A DNA stretch of 64,000 nucleotides from Bemisia tabaci (taxonomy: Eukaryota; Arthropoda; Insecta; Hemiptera; Aleyrodidae). The position numbers and the translations under genes were made by a program. This document shows positions 44,182 to 54,738 of the stretch, piece by piece. The stretch's first letter is position 1. Each line of letters starts with the position of its first letter. The notes beneath the pieces were generated by a model, which searched no databases, had not been told where the DNA came from, and saw nothing but the letters and a program-made list of their open reading frames with translations. The stretch covers positions 29,068,263 through 29,132,262 of the forward strand of contig NC_092800.1 of NCBI RefSeq assembly GCF_918797505.1, given 5' to 3'.

Positions 44182-44958
44182 CTTCGTTTCCCTTTATTCG
44201 TACAAGCTGCTTGAATGCGGATATTTTGAGGATCAATTCTCTCCCCAGCCTTTTTTTCCCTTCTTGAAGTACTCACGTTGTATCAGTAATTACAGTATAT
44301 TTAAAAACAATATTAACTTCCATCATTATTTGCACCATACGTACTGCATAGCTTGCCTCAATTCGCTTGATAATTTTTGCTGCTTAAATGTGAAGGACGC
44401 AGAGACGAACATTTTTTGAAGTCTTGCACCGGCTATATCCGTTATCCATCAAAGCAATGTATGATCAATTTCAGCCCAGTTAGACTATAAGAGCCTTTTA
44501 GACTCCGTTTAAAATTCATTGGTTTACTGCACATTTGCACTTTTTCATCGGTTACCCCTTTTGTATTCTCTTTTCTTACGATCAACATTAATTCGGGTGA
44601 TATACGGTGTATACAGAGTTGCATTCCTTAAACCAAGGATAATTATCTGAAAGCAATATGTGGCGCACGACAAATTTCCTTCAAACGAATGAGTATACAA
44701 TCAACAAGACATGAACGTATCATTGATTGCATAGCAGCTACTGTGAAGAATAGTACAATACTACAATACTAAGGGGTATATAACTAAAAACGTCAATTCG
44801 AATAGGGAATTTATGACTTGCCCGCGTATCTTGTTTCAATTATTTATTTTTTAAGAAAAGTAAGAAATATTTTATTATTAATCTCCCAAAAAATATCGAA
44901 GTTGAGGATTTTTGACCATCTTTTTGTGAAGCAGAAGGCTCGAGGGGCCACCAAAAAC
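44182..44958. other. No gene recognised
   Basis: AT-rich sequence with short frames only, no domains and no repeat copies. Confidence 0.45.
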
Positions 44959-45091
44959 AATTGAACGAATTTCTGCCAAAAGGAACTATGTGCATTATGA
45001 CGTGAGAGCCCTGTTATTCATAATTTCTTATGGGCTTCAGAGTTCATATCTAAATACACGTAGTTCCGTTTGGCAGAAATACGTCCAATTG
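44959..45091. mobile_element. Family E MITE, copy 2
   Basis: CAATTGAACGAATTTCTGCC at the left and GGCAGAAATACGTCCAATTG at the right, with an internal GTGCATTATGACGTGAG block also present at 58438-58565. Confidence 0.8.
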
Positions 45092-45361
45092 CGCACTAAC
45101 AGAAGAGATCGGGGCTAAAATGCTCACGTTGACCAAATTAAGGCTATATTTGTTTGGTTCTCGCATTCTTAAACTCCCACTTTTACGTTAGCGCCACCAA
45201 CACTCGGTACAAATCGTTCATTTCATCTCAAACTACGTCCGATCATACTAGACTCAACGGTCAAATACGTGTATACTTAATTAAAACTTTCCCATTTATT
45301 TCAAGCACCCCCAATGTTTACTCCACCAAAGGAATAGTGCCTCAATCGGGGCACCAACACT

Positions 45362-45612
45362 GCCGTGCTAAGGAAGAACGCCGTATGAACATTTGAGAGT
45401 TGCCACATTTCCTTCGATAAGATGTTCATTTTCGAGGAAACTTGTAAATACTCTCCCTTGAAATTTTCAGGACTTTTTGGTGGAACTGCGAGTAAAATTA
45501 TCTGAAAAATTGGAAGTAAAATATTTATATGTTGACCAGGAAATTCGTGTTTTATCAAGGGAAATTTGGCAACGCCTGAAAGTTCTTACGGCGTTCTTCA
45601 TTATAGCACGGC
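45362..45612. mobile_element. Family C MITE, copy 2
   Basis: GCCGTGCTAAGGAAGAACGC at the left and TACGGCGTTCTTCATTATAG then CACGGC at the right, with the AGTTGCCACATTTCC / GGAAATTTGGCAACGCC inner pair. Confidence 0.85.
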
Positions 45613-45905
45613 AGGACAGTCTAACACCTTCGCTGGAAAACACACAAGAGAATAATAAAGCGCGTATGAGTCCAACACAAACAGGGTCGAATAGGGGGAG
45701 GGGGTGGGGTCGGGGAAAAATGCGTCGTATCGCGTTAAAAGGGCACAACTCCATTCGTAACGTGCGTCCGGGGAAACATGTAACCAAACGGACGAAAGGG
45801 CTCATCTCAAAGTGGGGTCACGCCCTTACGCAGGCGGAGCGTCGAATTATAAACAAAAGGGTTGAAATGTTGAGCACTGTGACGAGGAAGCTTAAAACGA
45901 CTTCC

Positions 45906-46150
45906 GCGCTGAGGAAAAATGCCGTATGTGCTTTCGAACGTTGGTAAATTCCTTCTGAAAATACACGCGTTTTCCCACGAGAATTTGACAATTTTTCCTT
46001 GGATATCTCAGCGAATTTTAGATGTAATTTATTTTAACGCATCTGTATAACTTTTGAGGGGAAATAATCGTAAATCCTCTCGAATATAAATATTTTATCG
46101 GATGAAATTTGGCAAAATCAGACTGCCCATACGACGTTCTTCCGTAGCGC
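45906..46150. mobile_element. Family C MITE, copy 3 (diverged)
   Basis: GCGCTGAGGAAAAATGCCGT at the left and ACGACGTTCTTCCGTAGCGC at the right. The inner pair is decayed. It follows copy 2 by about 290 bp of unrecognised sequence that includes a G-rich stretch near 45690-45720. Confidence 0.75.
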
Positions 46151-46344
46151 ATCGGAGCGGTGCACGCGGAGCGCAACATTCAGCGTGCCTATCTGTTCCT
46201 TTTTTAAGTCTCGTTCAAATATTTACTCTCCTTCTCTCCTGGCTCGCTGCCGGGAGCGTTTTATATGGACGCCGCAAGGTTCGACGCGCCCTTGTCAAAT
46301 CATAACCTCCACTAGGTTACTTCCGGGGTAAATTTGCCGCTACC
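46145..46344. other. No gene recognised
   Basis: Short segment between a family C element and a family T fragment, with no recognised content. Confidence 0.4.
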
Positions 46345-46455
46345 CTGGAATAAGCGCGTATCTCTATCCCAACTTGAGTCGCGGGGAGTATGGAGTTATA
46401 CGGGGAGAAGGGTTCACGTAGATATTGAGATATGCTCTTACGTTAAAGGGATGAC
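46345..46455. mobile_element. Family T foldback, diverged copy
   Basis: GCGTATCTCTATCCCAACTT, then ATGGAGTTATACGGGGAGAA, then GATATTGAGATATGCTCTTA corresponds in order to the perfect palindrome at 60145-60273 but with more mismatches. Confidence 0.5.
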
Positions 46456-46864
46456 GAATTGAGCGATTCTACTTCTACGTCTGACAACCGGATTTTGCAC
46501 GCCGGGAAATTCAATGAATATAGGTTAATGGATTAAGCAGTCACAAGTCACATGCTTGTTTGTTCCGTTCCCTGTTTCCCTAACAAAATCGAGGGGTACC
46601 GCCCGGCTCCACCCGCGGTTGGGCGGGCAAACACAGCTTGATCTTGCCCTGTCCGTGTCGATCTTTCGATTTTTCAATCCGTCATGTTCCGGGGACATGG
46701 TGACGTTCTACTTGCATGGATTCGGAAAGGAACGCATGGCTACGGTGGCCTTAATTTTCTTTTAAATTTCAGAAAAATTGACGCCTAGTCAGGCTACACG
46801 CACGGGAGCAACACAGTCAAAGATAGGAGAGACGTAATCGGACCTCATTATTTGACTCTTTTCC

Positions 46865-46895
46865 CGAATCTGAGCGACAGTGTCGCTCAGATTCG
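46865..46895. repeat. Perfect 15-bp-stem hairpin
   Basis: CGAATCTGAGCGACA and TGTCGCTCAGATTCG are exact complements around one base. It directly abuts the left end of the family K element at 46895. Confidence 0.8.
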
Positions 46896-47166
46896 GTTAA
46901 AAAAACACGGTTATTCGACGGTTACCACGGTAATAATGTCACACGGGATTCCACGGTAGTGGAACCATGGATTTTGGTAATATTATTGATGAGCACAGTA
47001 GCATAACCATGCTCATAATAGTATGTCTGTGCCCACAGTGATATTACGGTGAACACGGTTATATCACCGTGCTCATCGTTACAAGAATCAAAATCCACAG
47101 TTCTACTATCGTGGAATCCCGTGTGACATTACTACCGTTGTAACGGTAGAATAACTGTGTTTTTAC
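46895..47166. mobile_element. Family K foldback element
   Basis: GGTTAAAAAAACACGGTTAT at the left and ATAACTGTGTTTTTACC at the right. Nested inverted blocks include GTCACACGGGATTCCACG and CGTGGAATCCCGTGTGAC, and internal ATGAGCAC motifs. A single copy in this window, non-coding. Confidence 0.75.
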
Positions 47167-47180
47167 CCTCGGTGTAGCAG

Positions 47181-47292
47181 CATAGAGCGGAGCATTGCGA
47201 GCTAACGCCTCGTTCCATCGCGCCTTCAATTTTCGCACATGCATCACAGACATCCATCGAGTACAAATAGTTGTATCTTTGCGCCGTTAACA
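47181..47292 (-). repeat. Family M repeat fragment, reversed
   Basis: Minus-strand reading gives TTGATGGATGTC-like, ATTGAAGGCGCGATGG and GCTCCGCT blocks found in the family M array at 40874-42010. It lies directly after family K. Confidence 0.65.
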
Positions 47293-47514
47293 AGGTGATT
47301 CCTTTCCCGGCCTCTATTTTCATGCTGTGATATATCCGTACGTCTAAATTGTAATAGTGCTTTAAGGGCAACGTAAGTAACACATTGTGTGTTGTGCTCA
47401 TATGAGCTTTTTCCCTCTGTACTCAGATTTTCAGCTTTTTTAACGCACGTTGGCAAAAAACTCCAACATACTGAAAAATATTCAAAACTTTCTTCAATAA
47501 TAAATATTTTCAAA

Positions 47515-47575
47515 GAAGAAATTCGGCAACATTCGAATGCTTATATGGCCTTTTCCCTCAGCACGGCAGAACTGC
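47515..47575 (+). mobile_element. Family C half-element
   Basis: GAAATTCGGCAACATTCGAA, then TATGGCCTTTTCCCTCAGCA then CGGC, matches the family C right end. A clear left end was not found. Confidence 0.55.
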
Positions 47576-47639
47576 ATTCACTCAGGACAGAACCCCAAAA
47601 ATATTTACCTCCGACTGTAACGCGTATTGCATCCTCGAT

Positions 47640-48160
47640 GCACTAGGCGCACTGCACTCGGCCGCCACCAACAATGCATCCACCGCGTCCTCCCTTGAAA
47701 TGGCCTCGGGCTCAGTGTCTCATAGCGGGGGGCGGGGGGCGCGGGGCGCGTGCCGAAATCCCATCGGTGAACCGCGAATTTCGGGGGCGCCCGGAGGGGG
47801 GCGGGCGGGGGGCATCGCGCGTCGTAGTGACCGCTCGGCTTCCCGTTGTCCCCCTGTCCCCCGTCCCCCCGCGCGGGCGGGGACAATCAATCCTCACGGC
47901 GGCGGCGAAGCGGGACGGAACGGGATTGAAATAAGTCAGCTCGCAATGGAAGCGGGCGAAAATGAAACGCAATACACTCCGAAATGAAATGGAATTTCGG
48001 CACTCACCATTCATCAATGTCCCGGAAGTGACTTTCCGTGTCGCCTCGTCGCCCCCGCCCGGGCTCCCGGGCTCCCGGGCTCGAGGAGGCCCGCCGATTT
48101 CCGCCCGGTAGCTCTGCACTTTGTCATGGAGGGGGAGGGGGCACCGGCGTCGAAGATGAA
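47640..48160. promoter_or_regulatory. CpG-rich, GC-rich island
   Basis: About 500 bp of strongly GC-rich sequence with many CG dinucleotides (for example GGGGCGCGGGGCGCGTGCCG near 47735) in an otherwise AT-rich window. Several overlapping frames on both strands reach about 135 codons but none shows a domain. It could be a promoter or first-exon island, but no TATA box, initiator or splice donor is decisive. Confidence 0.35.
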
Positions 48161-48250
48161 CGTTTCTGGAGATATTCTAGGTGAAAGTATCATCACGAAC
48201 TTCATAGGCACTGAGAGATATTCAATAATAGTCGAGGCGGTGTTAGCAAA

Positions 48251-48430
48251 TTATGATTTTGTCACATATTGTGATTTTTGTCACATTTTGTGATTTTGTC
48301 ACATTCGGTGATTTTGTCACATTCGGTGATTTTGTCACATTTGGTGATTTTTGTCACATTCGGTGATTTTTGTCACATTTGGTGATTTTGTCACATTTGG
48401 TGATTTTGTCACATTTTTTAATTTTGTGAC
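48251..48430 (+). repeat. 18/19-bp minisatellite GTGATTTTGTCACATTYG
   Basis: About nine units of GTGATTTTGTCACATTTG with T-run length variants and a C/T alternation. Every unit is internally self-complementary (GTGA ... TCAC). Confidence 0.9.
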
Positions 48431-48531
48431 TTTACCTAGAATGTAATGATGGTGATGATGATGATTGCCTTTCATTGTAAATTTGTACAACAGAGGTTGG
48501 CTAACAAATCAACGGTGTAAGTCGGCTATCT

Positions 48532-48750
48532 TATAACTCGGTTTGCGACGCGTCGCAGACTTTCTGTCATACCTACTTTATTTTTTAAACGGAGAACTAC
48601 TCAACGGCAATTCTTTAAAACTGCCGTGATTGTTTTTCTCTGTGCGAAGAAAATTCTGCAAACTCTTCAAGGAATGATGCCAATTTGTTCTCCTTTAAAA
48701 AAAATAACATACCTAGAGGCGGAGATTTTCAGACACTGCAAACGAGATAT
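48532..48750 (+). repeat. Dispersed repeat R, copy 2
   Basis: Collinear with 3296-3502: CTCGGTTTGCGACG start, TTTTTCTCTGTGCGAAGAAA centre and GGCGGAGATTTTCAGACACT end. Confidence 0.6.
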
Positions 48751-49556
48751 GTGATTGCGAACTTACGCGTCTTCTTAGAAATTTATTCACAAAGTGTAGG
48801 TACTTGATATAGATAAGTCTGACTTTGGCTTAAATGGTTTTTGAAATAAGTAGATGAAATCTCCACTCAAATAAAGAAAACACGACTTAAACATTTAGAC
48901 TCTAAGTCATGTCACAGCCTTTCTTAACAATCCATTTTTAGCAAATCTATGATCCATTTTTTTCTCAGATCGTATAATACATTCAGTGGTGGTGCAAAAC
49001 TTCCACCGTAACTTCTCAATACGACATTCATCGGCCATCATTCGGCGATTTTTTTGAGTATTAATCTCTTAAAAGTCGTGAATATCTAAAAATAATCCTT
49101 ATTCTTTTCAGTACTCCAACAGCCCTAGGCAGGGTCTGAAAATATTTCGTCTTGGATATAACTTATGCAGCCCTCCGAAACAAGGGCTGAAATCATTTTG
49201 CAGACTCGAAAGTCTTTAAGGGCATTTGAGTCGACCGCAAGATCTCGCCCTCTTTCCGCTTGTTAATGAGAACACGAGCTTTCCGCGGCAGTGGAGTTCC
49301 TCTGCTGCTACATGCGGGGAACAAAGAGGAGGGGGAACCTATTAAAAGATAACCGTGAAAACTCATTCCGTAACGAGTCATTCCCTCGAACGAAACGAGC
49401 GTAATAGACCGTAAGACTGCAAATTTTCATGCAAATTTTGATCGACTCTCAGCTGAGTTCATTCAGCTCAGACACGATGCCAGAGGTGCACCGACGTTTA
49501 TGCAAGTAGGATCTCGTTTTGGAGTTGGAATTTGGGTTTACTCCTGAAAGTAGTTC
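48751..49556. other. No gene recognised
   Basis: Ordinary AT-rich sequence. No domain-bearing frame and no repeat copy. Confidence 0.45.
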
Positions 49557-49790
49557 ACTGGACAAAAAAGTCGCTTGGATGTAGAGTCTCGATTCTTAAT
49601 AACATGGACAAGAAAAAGTACCCTTGATTCAATCCGATTTATCCTTGATTCGAAGAGCCGAGCCTCTAGATTCAGGCGGATTCCCTTTCGACTCAAGCCA
49701 AAAGTCCGGTTGAATCAAGAGTATTTTTTCTTGTCAATGTTTTTAAGCGTCTGGATTCTAGATCGAATAATCGACTCTTTTTTCTAGCGT
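49557..49790. mobile_element. Family D MITE, copy 4 (diverged)
   Basis: CACTGGACAAAAAAGTCGCT at the left, a TTGATTCAATCCGATTTATC block and a right end CTCTTTTTTCTAGCGT. The order matches family D but with many differences, and the flanks do not repeat. Confidence 0.65.
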
Positions 49791-50014
49791 GGGATTCTTT
49801 CGAGGGTTGCAGAATGTGCTGGGCCGAAAAAACTACCTCAAAACAACCGAGGATCATTTTTTTTTCTTATTTTTTTCTTTTTTTTTTTGACCTTGGAAGA
49901 GGGAACACTTCCAGTATAAGTGCTACTGGCAGGTCATTGGCCTTAGACAGCAGTATGTAATACGCGCCTAATTGCTACATTATTAAAAACTGAACGTACA
50001 ATAAGATGTACAAT

Positions 50015-50110
50015 CTGATGGATTGTGGAAAGACCGAGTTTTGTGGCGATTGGGCTTCGCAGAGCGCCAGAGAGCGCTATAAAAGCGACTCGTGTATGTA
50101 CATACGTACA
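50015..50110 (+). pseudogene. 5'-truncated LINE, 3' end of ORF2 and tail
   Basis: The frame ends WKDRVLWRLGFAERQRAL with a stop at 50080-50082, followed by AAGCGACTCGTGTATGTACA. The same C-terminus and tail occur at 8946, 19445 and 59640. Only a few dozen codons remain. Confidence 0.65.
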
Positions 50111-50558
50111 ATTAGAACAGGGGGAAAAAATTAAAAAACGGATGAAATACAAAAAAATACTTTCATAAAGAAATGAATTGATATGAAGAAACGACCTAGC
50201 GATGCAACAACGCTTATAACAACGGACTTCTGTATTGATTGGAGCTATGGTAATTCTTTTTCTAAGGTCTTAAAGATGTACAATTGAACTTTTTGGCATT
50301 TTTTTTTTTTTTTATTTTATTTATTTAAGCTACTATCAACTTCATACCAGGGTGCTCTGCGACCATTCTGGGTGCCTTTAGGTTACCCTAGGATTTATTT
50401 TTTGAATTTCCAGACCTTACTCCCGTCGGTAGTTATACTCGTTACGATGCCGCTGTAAATCCTCCGTTCATTTTTCTTCGAAATTTCTTAATTACAGAGA
50501 TCCCTGTCTGGAACACTATATCTTTCCCATTCTCCAAGTTACGTTCGTTTCCGATGAT
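50111..50558. other. No gene recognised
   Basis: AT-rich, with a T-run at about 50301-50315. No recognised gene or repeat. Confidence 0.45.
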
Positions 50559-50794
50559 AATTGGACGTATTTCTGTCAAACGGAACTAAGCGCCAAAGTG
50601 AGTTCCTTTTGAAGATTTTAGAATCCCGGATAGCGCGTTCTGTCAAACGGACCTAAGCGCCACGGAAAAGCATTACCAGCATAGGAGGAGCGAGCATCGC
50701 GTTCCGCAACACCCGCCAATCCGAGCCCCCCCCCCCCCCTCACCTTTCCGCCCCCTATGGCGCTTAGGTCCGTTTGATAGAAATACGTCCAATT
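50559..50794. mobile_element. Family E MITE, copy 3
   Basis: AATTGGACGTATTTCTGTCA then AACGGAACTAAGCGCC at the left, and GGCGCTTAGGTCCGTTTGAT then AGAAATACGTCC at the right. An extra internal copy of CTGTCAAACGGACCTAAGCG is at about 50640-50660, as in copy 1. Confidence 0.85.
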
Positions 50795-51476
50795 TTAATT
50801 GACCCGAATATTCAAGAAAAATGGATCCAATTTTGCGAGGAGGGTCTAAGAGGTTACTCAAAAATGACTTCAAGCAGGAGAGAGGTAGTTTGAAGGGCTT
50901 ACGGGGCCGTAATCTGAGCAATGCGAGGGCTTTGCCAACCCCAATTTTAGTGTTGATTCCTTTTTAGAGCTATTCCGGTACAAATTTTAAGGCATTTTTG
51001 GATTCTTTCCTATCAATTTTGTCCCCTCCCGAAATTGAACTGTGATAGCGTCATTTGACGTTCAACATTAGACGAGGGGAGGAGTGAAGGGGCAAAAAGC
51101 AGAATTATTGCCCGATTCTGTTTTCAGACGGTCTCTTTTCACCCCATTTGCCCAATTTACTTTACAGAAATAACCCCTGATAGCCTTTTCCCTGCACGCC
51201 TCCGCCTGCCCCCTATACCCACATTGTGTAACCTGGTCCAGGTTTTTGGTTTTAAAAATATATAAACTTTTTAAAAGTTTGAGTTCTCAATCTGTACAAA
51301 AATGGATTCTCCTGCTCATTTAAAGCATGAAATTGGACTTACGCTCTCATTAAAAAAAAGAAAAAAGAAAAAACCAATCAAGTTATTTCCAAAACCTCCT
51401 GATGATTTCGATGTAGGGAACTGGAAATGTTCATTTTTCATGCACAGTGCTAGATAACAGACTTTTCCAAAAACTA
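50795..51476. other. No gene recognised
   Basis: Unique sequence between a family E element and the tRNA gene. No exon-like sequence or repeat copy is evident. Confidence 0.45.
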
Positions 51477-51493
51477 CGCCCCCGGGTGGGCTC

Positions 51494-51530
<37 letters not shown>

Positions 51531-51550
51531 GCCGATTGCGCCACGGAGGC
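51477..51550 (-). tRNA. tRNA-Asn (GTT)
   Basis: On the minus strand the gene folds as a full cloverleaf with no intron. The acceptor stem GCCTCCG / CGGGGGC includes one G-T wobble, followed by discriminator G. The D arm is GCGCAATCGGCTAGCGC. The anticodon stem TTCGG / CCGAA encloses loop CTGTTAA with anticodon GTT (plus-strand 51514-51516). The T stem GGTGG / CCACC carries loop TTCGAGC. Internal promoter boxes A and B are intact. It matches the canonical eukaryotic tRNA-Asn closely from memory. Downstream on the minus strand a run of five T provides a pol III terminator. It inserts Asn at AAC/AAU codons and is probably functional. Confidence 0.95.
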
Positions 51551-51652
51551 CGCTGATTTGCATTTGGGACTGGGTGTCAGTTCACGAAGTATGATCTATG
51601 GTGATAATGAGGTGAAAGAAGCTCTTAAAAATTCAATTTTTTTTGATTAAGG

Positions 51653-53699
51653 AGTAGAATCAAATAAGTTTTGCTCTACCATGTCTCCCGACTTTTTAGC
51701 CCTTCAAAATGGAAAAATCTGACCTTTTTTTTTTTTAATTTGTTCAAAATTTTACGCTTAATCAGATCCCAACATCGTTTTAGGCAGTTTTTGCCATTTA
51801 ATATCAGAATTTTGGCCCTAAACAGCTGAAATGTCCTGTACCGTAGCCTGTCTGCGACTCAAGTGCGCAACTTTAACGCTTCATAACCATCATCTTGCAT
51901 CTAAATACTTCCACTTCTGCTGTAAATTCACACTCAACTTGTACCTAACTTATTATTTTCAGTTATATTCATCCAAATAAGTGAAAATATTGACCGTCTT
52001 TGCGTCAAGCAGCCTTGTCTGCGGAATTCGCGTCCTGTACCGTAGCCCCCTTTTTTCAGCATCATTTCGTCCGTTAGAGTGCAGCACTTATGAACTTTGT
52101 TTACTTTTTTTGCGTTATCGTGACTATCACACGCTGATGTCGAGCAGAGGAAAAAAAACCGCAATGAAACAGTAAATTTTGACCGTTTTTTATGAGTTTC
52201 TAGGTTTAACGACCATCTAGGATGTCCTTACCGTATACCTACCTTTTTAATGCATAAATCACTTCAAACTCTCGAATTTTGGTATTTTTTGATACGCTCT
52301 GATATCTTAACCTCAAATCCAGAATTTCAACCACATGCGTGAATATGCCCGAGCACCGTTGCCAATAATCACACGATTTGTCCGCACCGTAGCCGTCCGT
52401 ACCGTAGCCCGTAGCCGTCCGGTACCGTAGCCCGTAGCTGACGCGCGATGCGGCCGGGTCTACGGTAAGTACGGACAAAATGCGAAAGTCATCCAAAAAT
52501 CGGTGCGCTGTTTGATAGATCATCCCACATTACTTTATTTTATCTATCACCGAAATTTGGAATTTAAAAAAAAAGCGAGACGTATTTTTTTTTAGTACGA
52601 CGCGACTTAGAAGAAGGAGGCTTTTTTTTCGATGATTGCATAAGGATCGCCATCTTTTTATTTTTTTCATTTTTTCTTTTAGAACTTTGAGTCCTCTTTT
52701 TCGTCTGAAGTTCATAGCAATTTATTCGTTTAATATTTATTCGTTAATATCTAACTTATTTTTTTCTTATTGTCCTTTAAATATTTATTTAAGGTGATTT
52801 GTGACCACATTTTCGATAAAGTTACCTTTTTGTTTTCTTTCTTTTTTTGTAAAAGTGCACCTAAAACGTTCTAACGTTGTCAAGCTTGTTTTAAGAACTC
52901 AGCTTCTCAGATTTGTCCCTATAATTATTTAATGCGTTTACTTTAAAATCAAAGCAATTCATTATTTTTGAAAAACTGATTTACTTACTCTTTTTACCTT
53001 TATTGCCTGTAATTATTTATAAAAGTGGCACTTATAAGCTGTGCTATAACTTAGCAGTTTATTCCCCAATGAATTTCAGTTCTTTATAATTCGGCCCTTG
53101 CATACAGTAATATTTACGAATGCCTCTTCGTCCTTACCGTAGCCCGTTTGTCCGTACCGTAGACCAGTAAAAAATTGTACAATTTGTAGCTTTAAAAAGA
53201 GCAAACCTGTAGAAATTCTTTAAAAAAGTTGTCTACCACATCTTCTAAGTTAGTTCTAAAGAAATTAATTAAAATTAAGCGTTTAAGTACATTTCCTGGC
53301 TTTTTTAGGAGAAAAATGATGGCGCAAAATTCTAGAAATCGGACTTTCGAGCAATTTGGGGGCTAAATTTTGAAAGTAAAAACTTTGAAGGATATTTTGT
53401 TTTATTCTTCTACAAGAATATAGCTCTATGAGTGCAAAAAAACTTAAAACGGTATTATTATCGCACGTATTGATAGGAAAACAAGCCTGTTTAGTTGGTC
53501 TACGGTACGGACAAAAAATTTAACTTCCAGTGATAAAAGAGGCCAAAAAAAAATTTCTGTTGAAAACGAAGATTGACCACTATTAAAATCGACTTTCCAA
53601 GAGTATGAGGACTTCAGAAAACATGCTGAAGTTTTAAAATAACTAAAGTCACTTTTTAAAAAACGATGGCTCCAAGAGCAAAACTTATTTGATTCTACT
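51653..53699. mobile_element. 2.05-kb element with 25-bp perfect inverted ends and ACCGTAG motifs
   Basis: The 25 bases at 51653-51677 (AGTAGAATCAAATAAGTTTT and on) are the exact complement of 53675-53699. The interior is AT-rich and has no frame over about 100 codons. It repeatedly contains TACCGTAGCC-type motifs: plus strand near 51840, 52038, 52226 (variant), 52385, 52396, 52420, 53133 and 53154; minus strand near 52461 and 53499. Several are extended to GTCCGTACCGTAGCCC. I do not recognise the family. A non-autonomous transposon is the simplest reading. Confidence 0.6.
52380..52440 (+). repeat. Clustered GTCCGTACCGTAGCCC motifs
   Basis: Three close copies of (T/C)ACCGTAGCC joined by GTCCG spacers form a GC-rich island within the AT-rich 2-kb element. 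It is the densest of the motif clusters spread across that element. Confidence 0.75.
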
Positions 53700-54226
53700 C
53701 TAAGCGCTTAGGGGGGGATCTGTCTTTGGATACAGTCTTCATTGACCATATTATAACTTCTTCCTTACATAGGCCAACAATTGGTTTGCCATGAAAAACG
53801 TCAGAAAAAGAAGAAGCGGGAAATGTAATACAAGGCAGGACCTTAAAAAATGTAAACGAAACATACTTCACAATCAATTCAACTTTTAAAAAAAAAATAA
53901 CAAACAAACAAAAAATTCACTCTTTGTATTTATAGAATTAAGCTCTCCACTTCATAAGTTATCTCTGAACCCAAAATATAAACGTTCCAGTTTTTCACAA
54001 TAAAGTTTGTCCCTTGTATTTCTGCATGTTTATATCTTATTGTGTTCATTTTTTATTATTTTTACATATTTTTAAAGAAATTTCATATTTTCGATTTTTT
54101 TGCCCATTTTTCATTTTTTCAATCTAAGTTTTCTCAATTTTTCAATTTTTTGTATTTTTAATTTTTTAATATTTTTATGCTTTAATAATTTTTATTGTTA
54201 ATTTCCCCTCCCCCTCCCATTTCTTC

Positions 54227-54228
<2 letters not shown>
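53700..54228. other. No gene recognised; T-rich
   Basis: T-rich low-complexity sequence leading into the poly-T run. No gene content seen. Confidence 0.5.

Positions 54229-54276
<48 letters not shown>
54229..54276 (+). repeat. Poly-T run of 48
   Basis: An uninterrupted T homopolymer. Length in the assembly may be inexact. It could be a decayed minus-strand poly(A) tail, but no retrotransposon body is seen beside it. Confidence 0.9.
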
Positions 54277-54277
<1 letters not shown>

Positions 54278-54666
54278 GTTTCAAATTCTTTATTTATTAC
54301 CTTATATATTTATTTAAATTATTAGATTAATGAAAATAATATACATACTTCTCAAATACCTTTTCCATCTGCAAAACGAAAAATCCTCCAGCGCGGGTGT
54401 TTGTAATGCGTCGCACACAATGTGCAACACGCTTTTCACGTATGTAGAATAAAGTGCTAAACGTGGCAACTCTGCGCAAGTTGTCATAATAGCCGCGCAC
54501 TCCGCTCGTGACCCAGTAAGATAAGTGGAGTCATAACCTAAAAATGGCCATGCTGTGTTTCGCTCGTAGTGTCGTCATTGCTCACTGCTGAGTATAAGCG
54601 CGCCTAGCGGCGGAACGCCGAACCCGCTGTTCTTAAGAGCCGCGATTTCGCCGCCCCCTTCACCGC

Positions 54667-54738
54667 GGTTCCATGGTGTAATGGTGAGCACTCTGGACTT
54701 TGAATCCAGCGATCCGAGTTCGAGTCTCGGTGGAACCT
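54667..54738 (+). tRNA. tRNA-Gln (TTG)
   Basis: An intron-less cloverleaf. The acceptor stem is GGTTCCA / TGGAACC with discriminator T. The D arm is GTGTAATGGTGAGCAC. The anticodon stem CTGGA / TCCAG encloses loop CTTTGAA with anticodon TTG at 54700-54702. The T stem CCGAG / CTCGG carries loop TTCGAGT. Both internal promoter boxes are intact, and a run of five T begins about 10 bases downstream as a pol III terminator. It decodes CAA as Gln. The ~300 bp upstream are comparatively GC-rich. It is likely functional. Confidence 0.95.

Noticed and set aside
45477..45947. 156-codon plus-strand frame
   Set aside because: Begins inside a family C MITE and ends inside another; no domain.
47605..48119. 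Overlapping 86-135-codon frames on both strands
   Set aside because: Open only because the GC-rich island has few stop codons; no domain on either strand.
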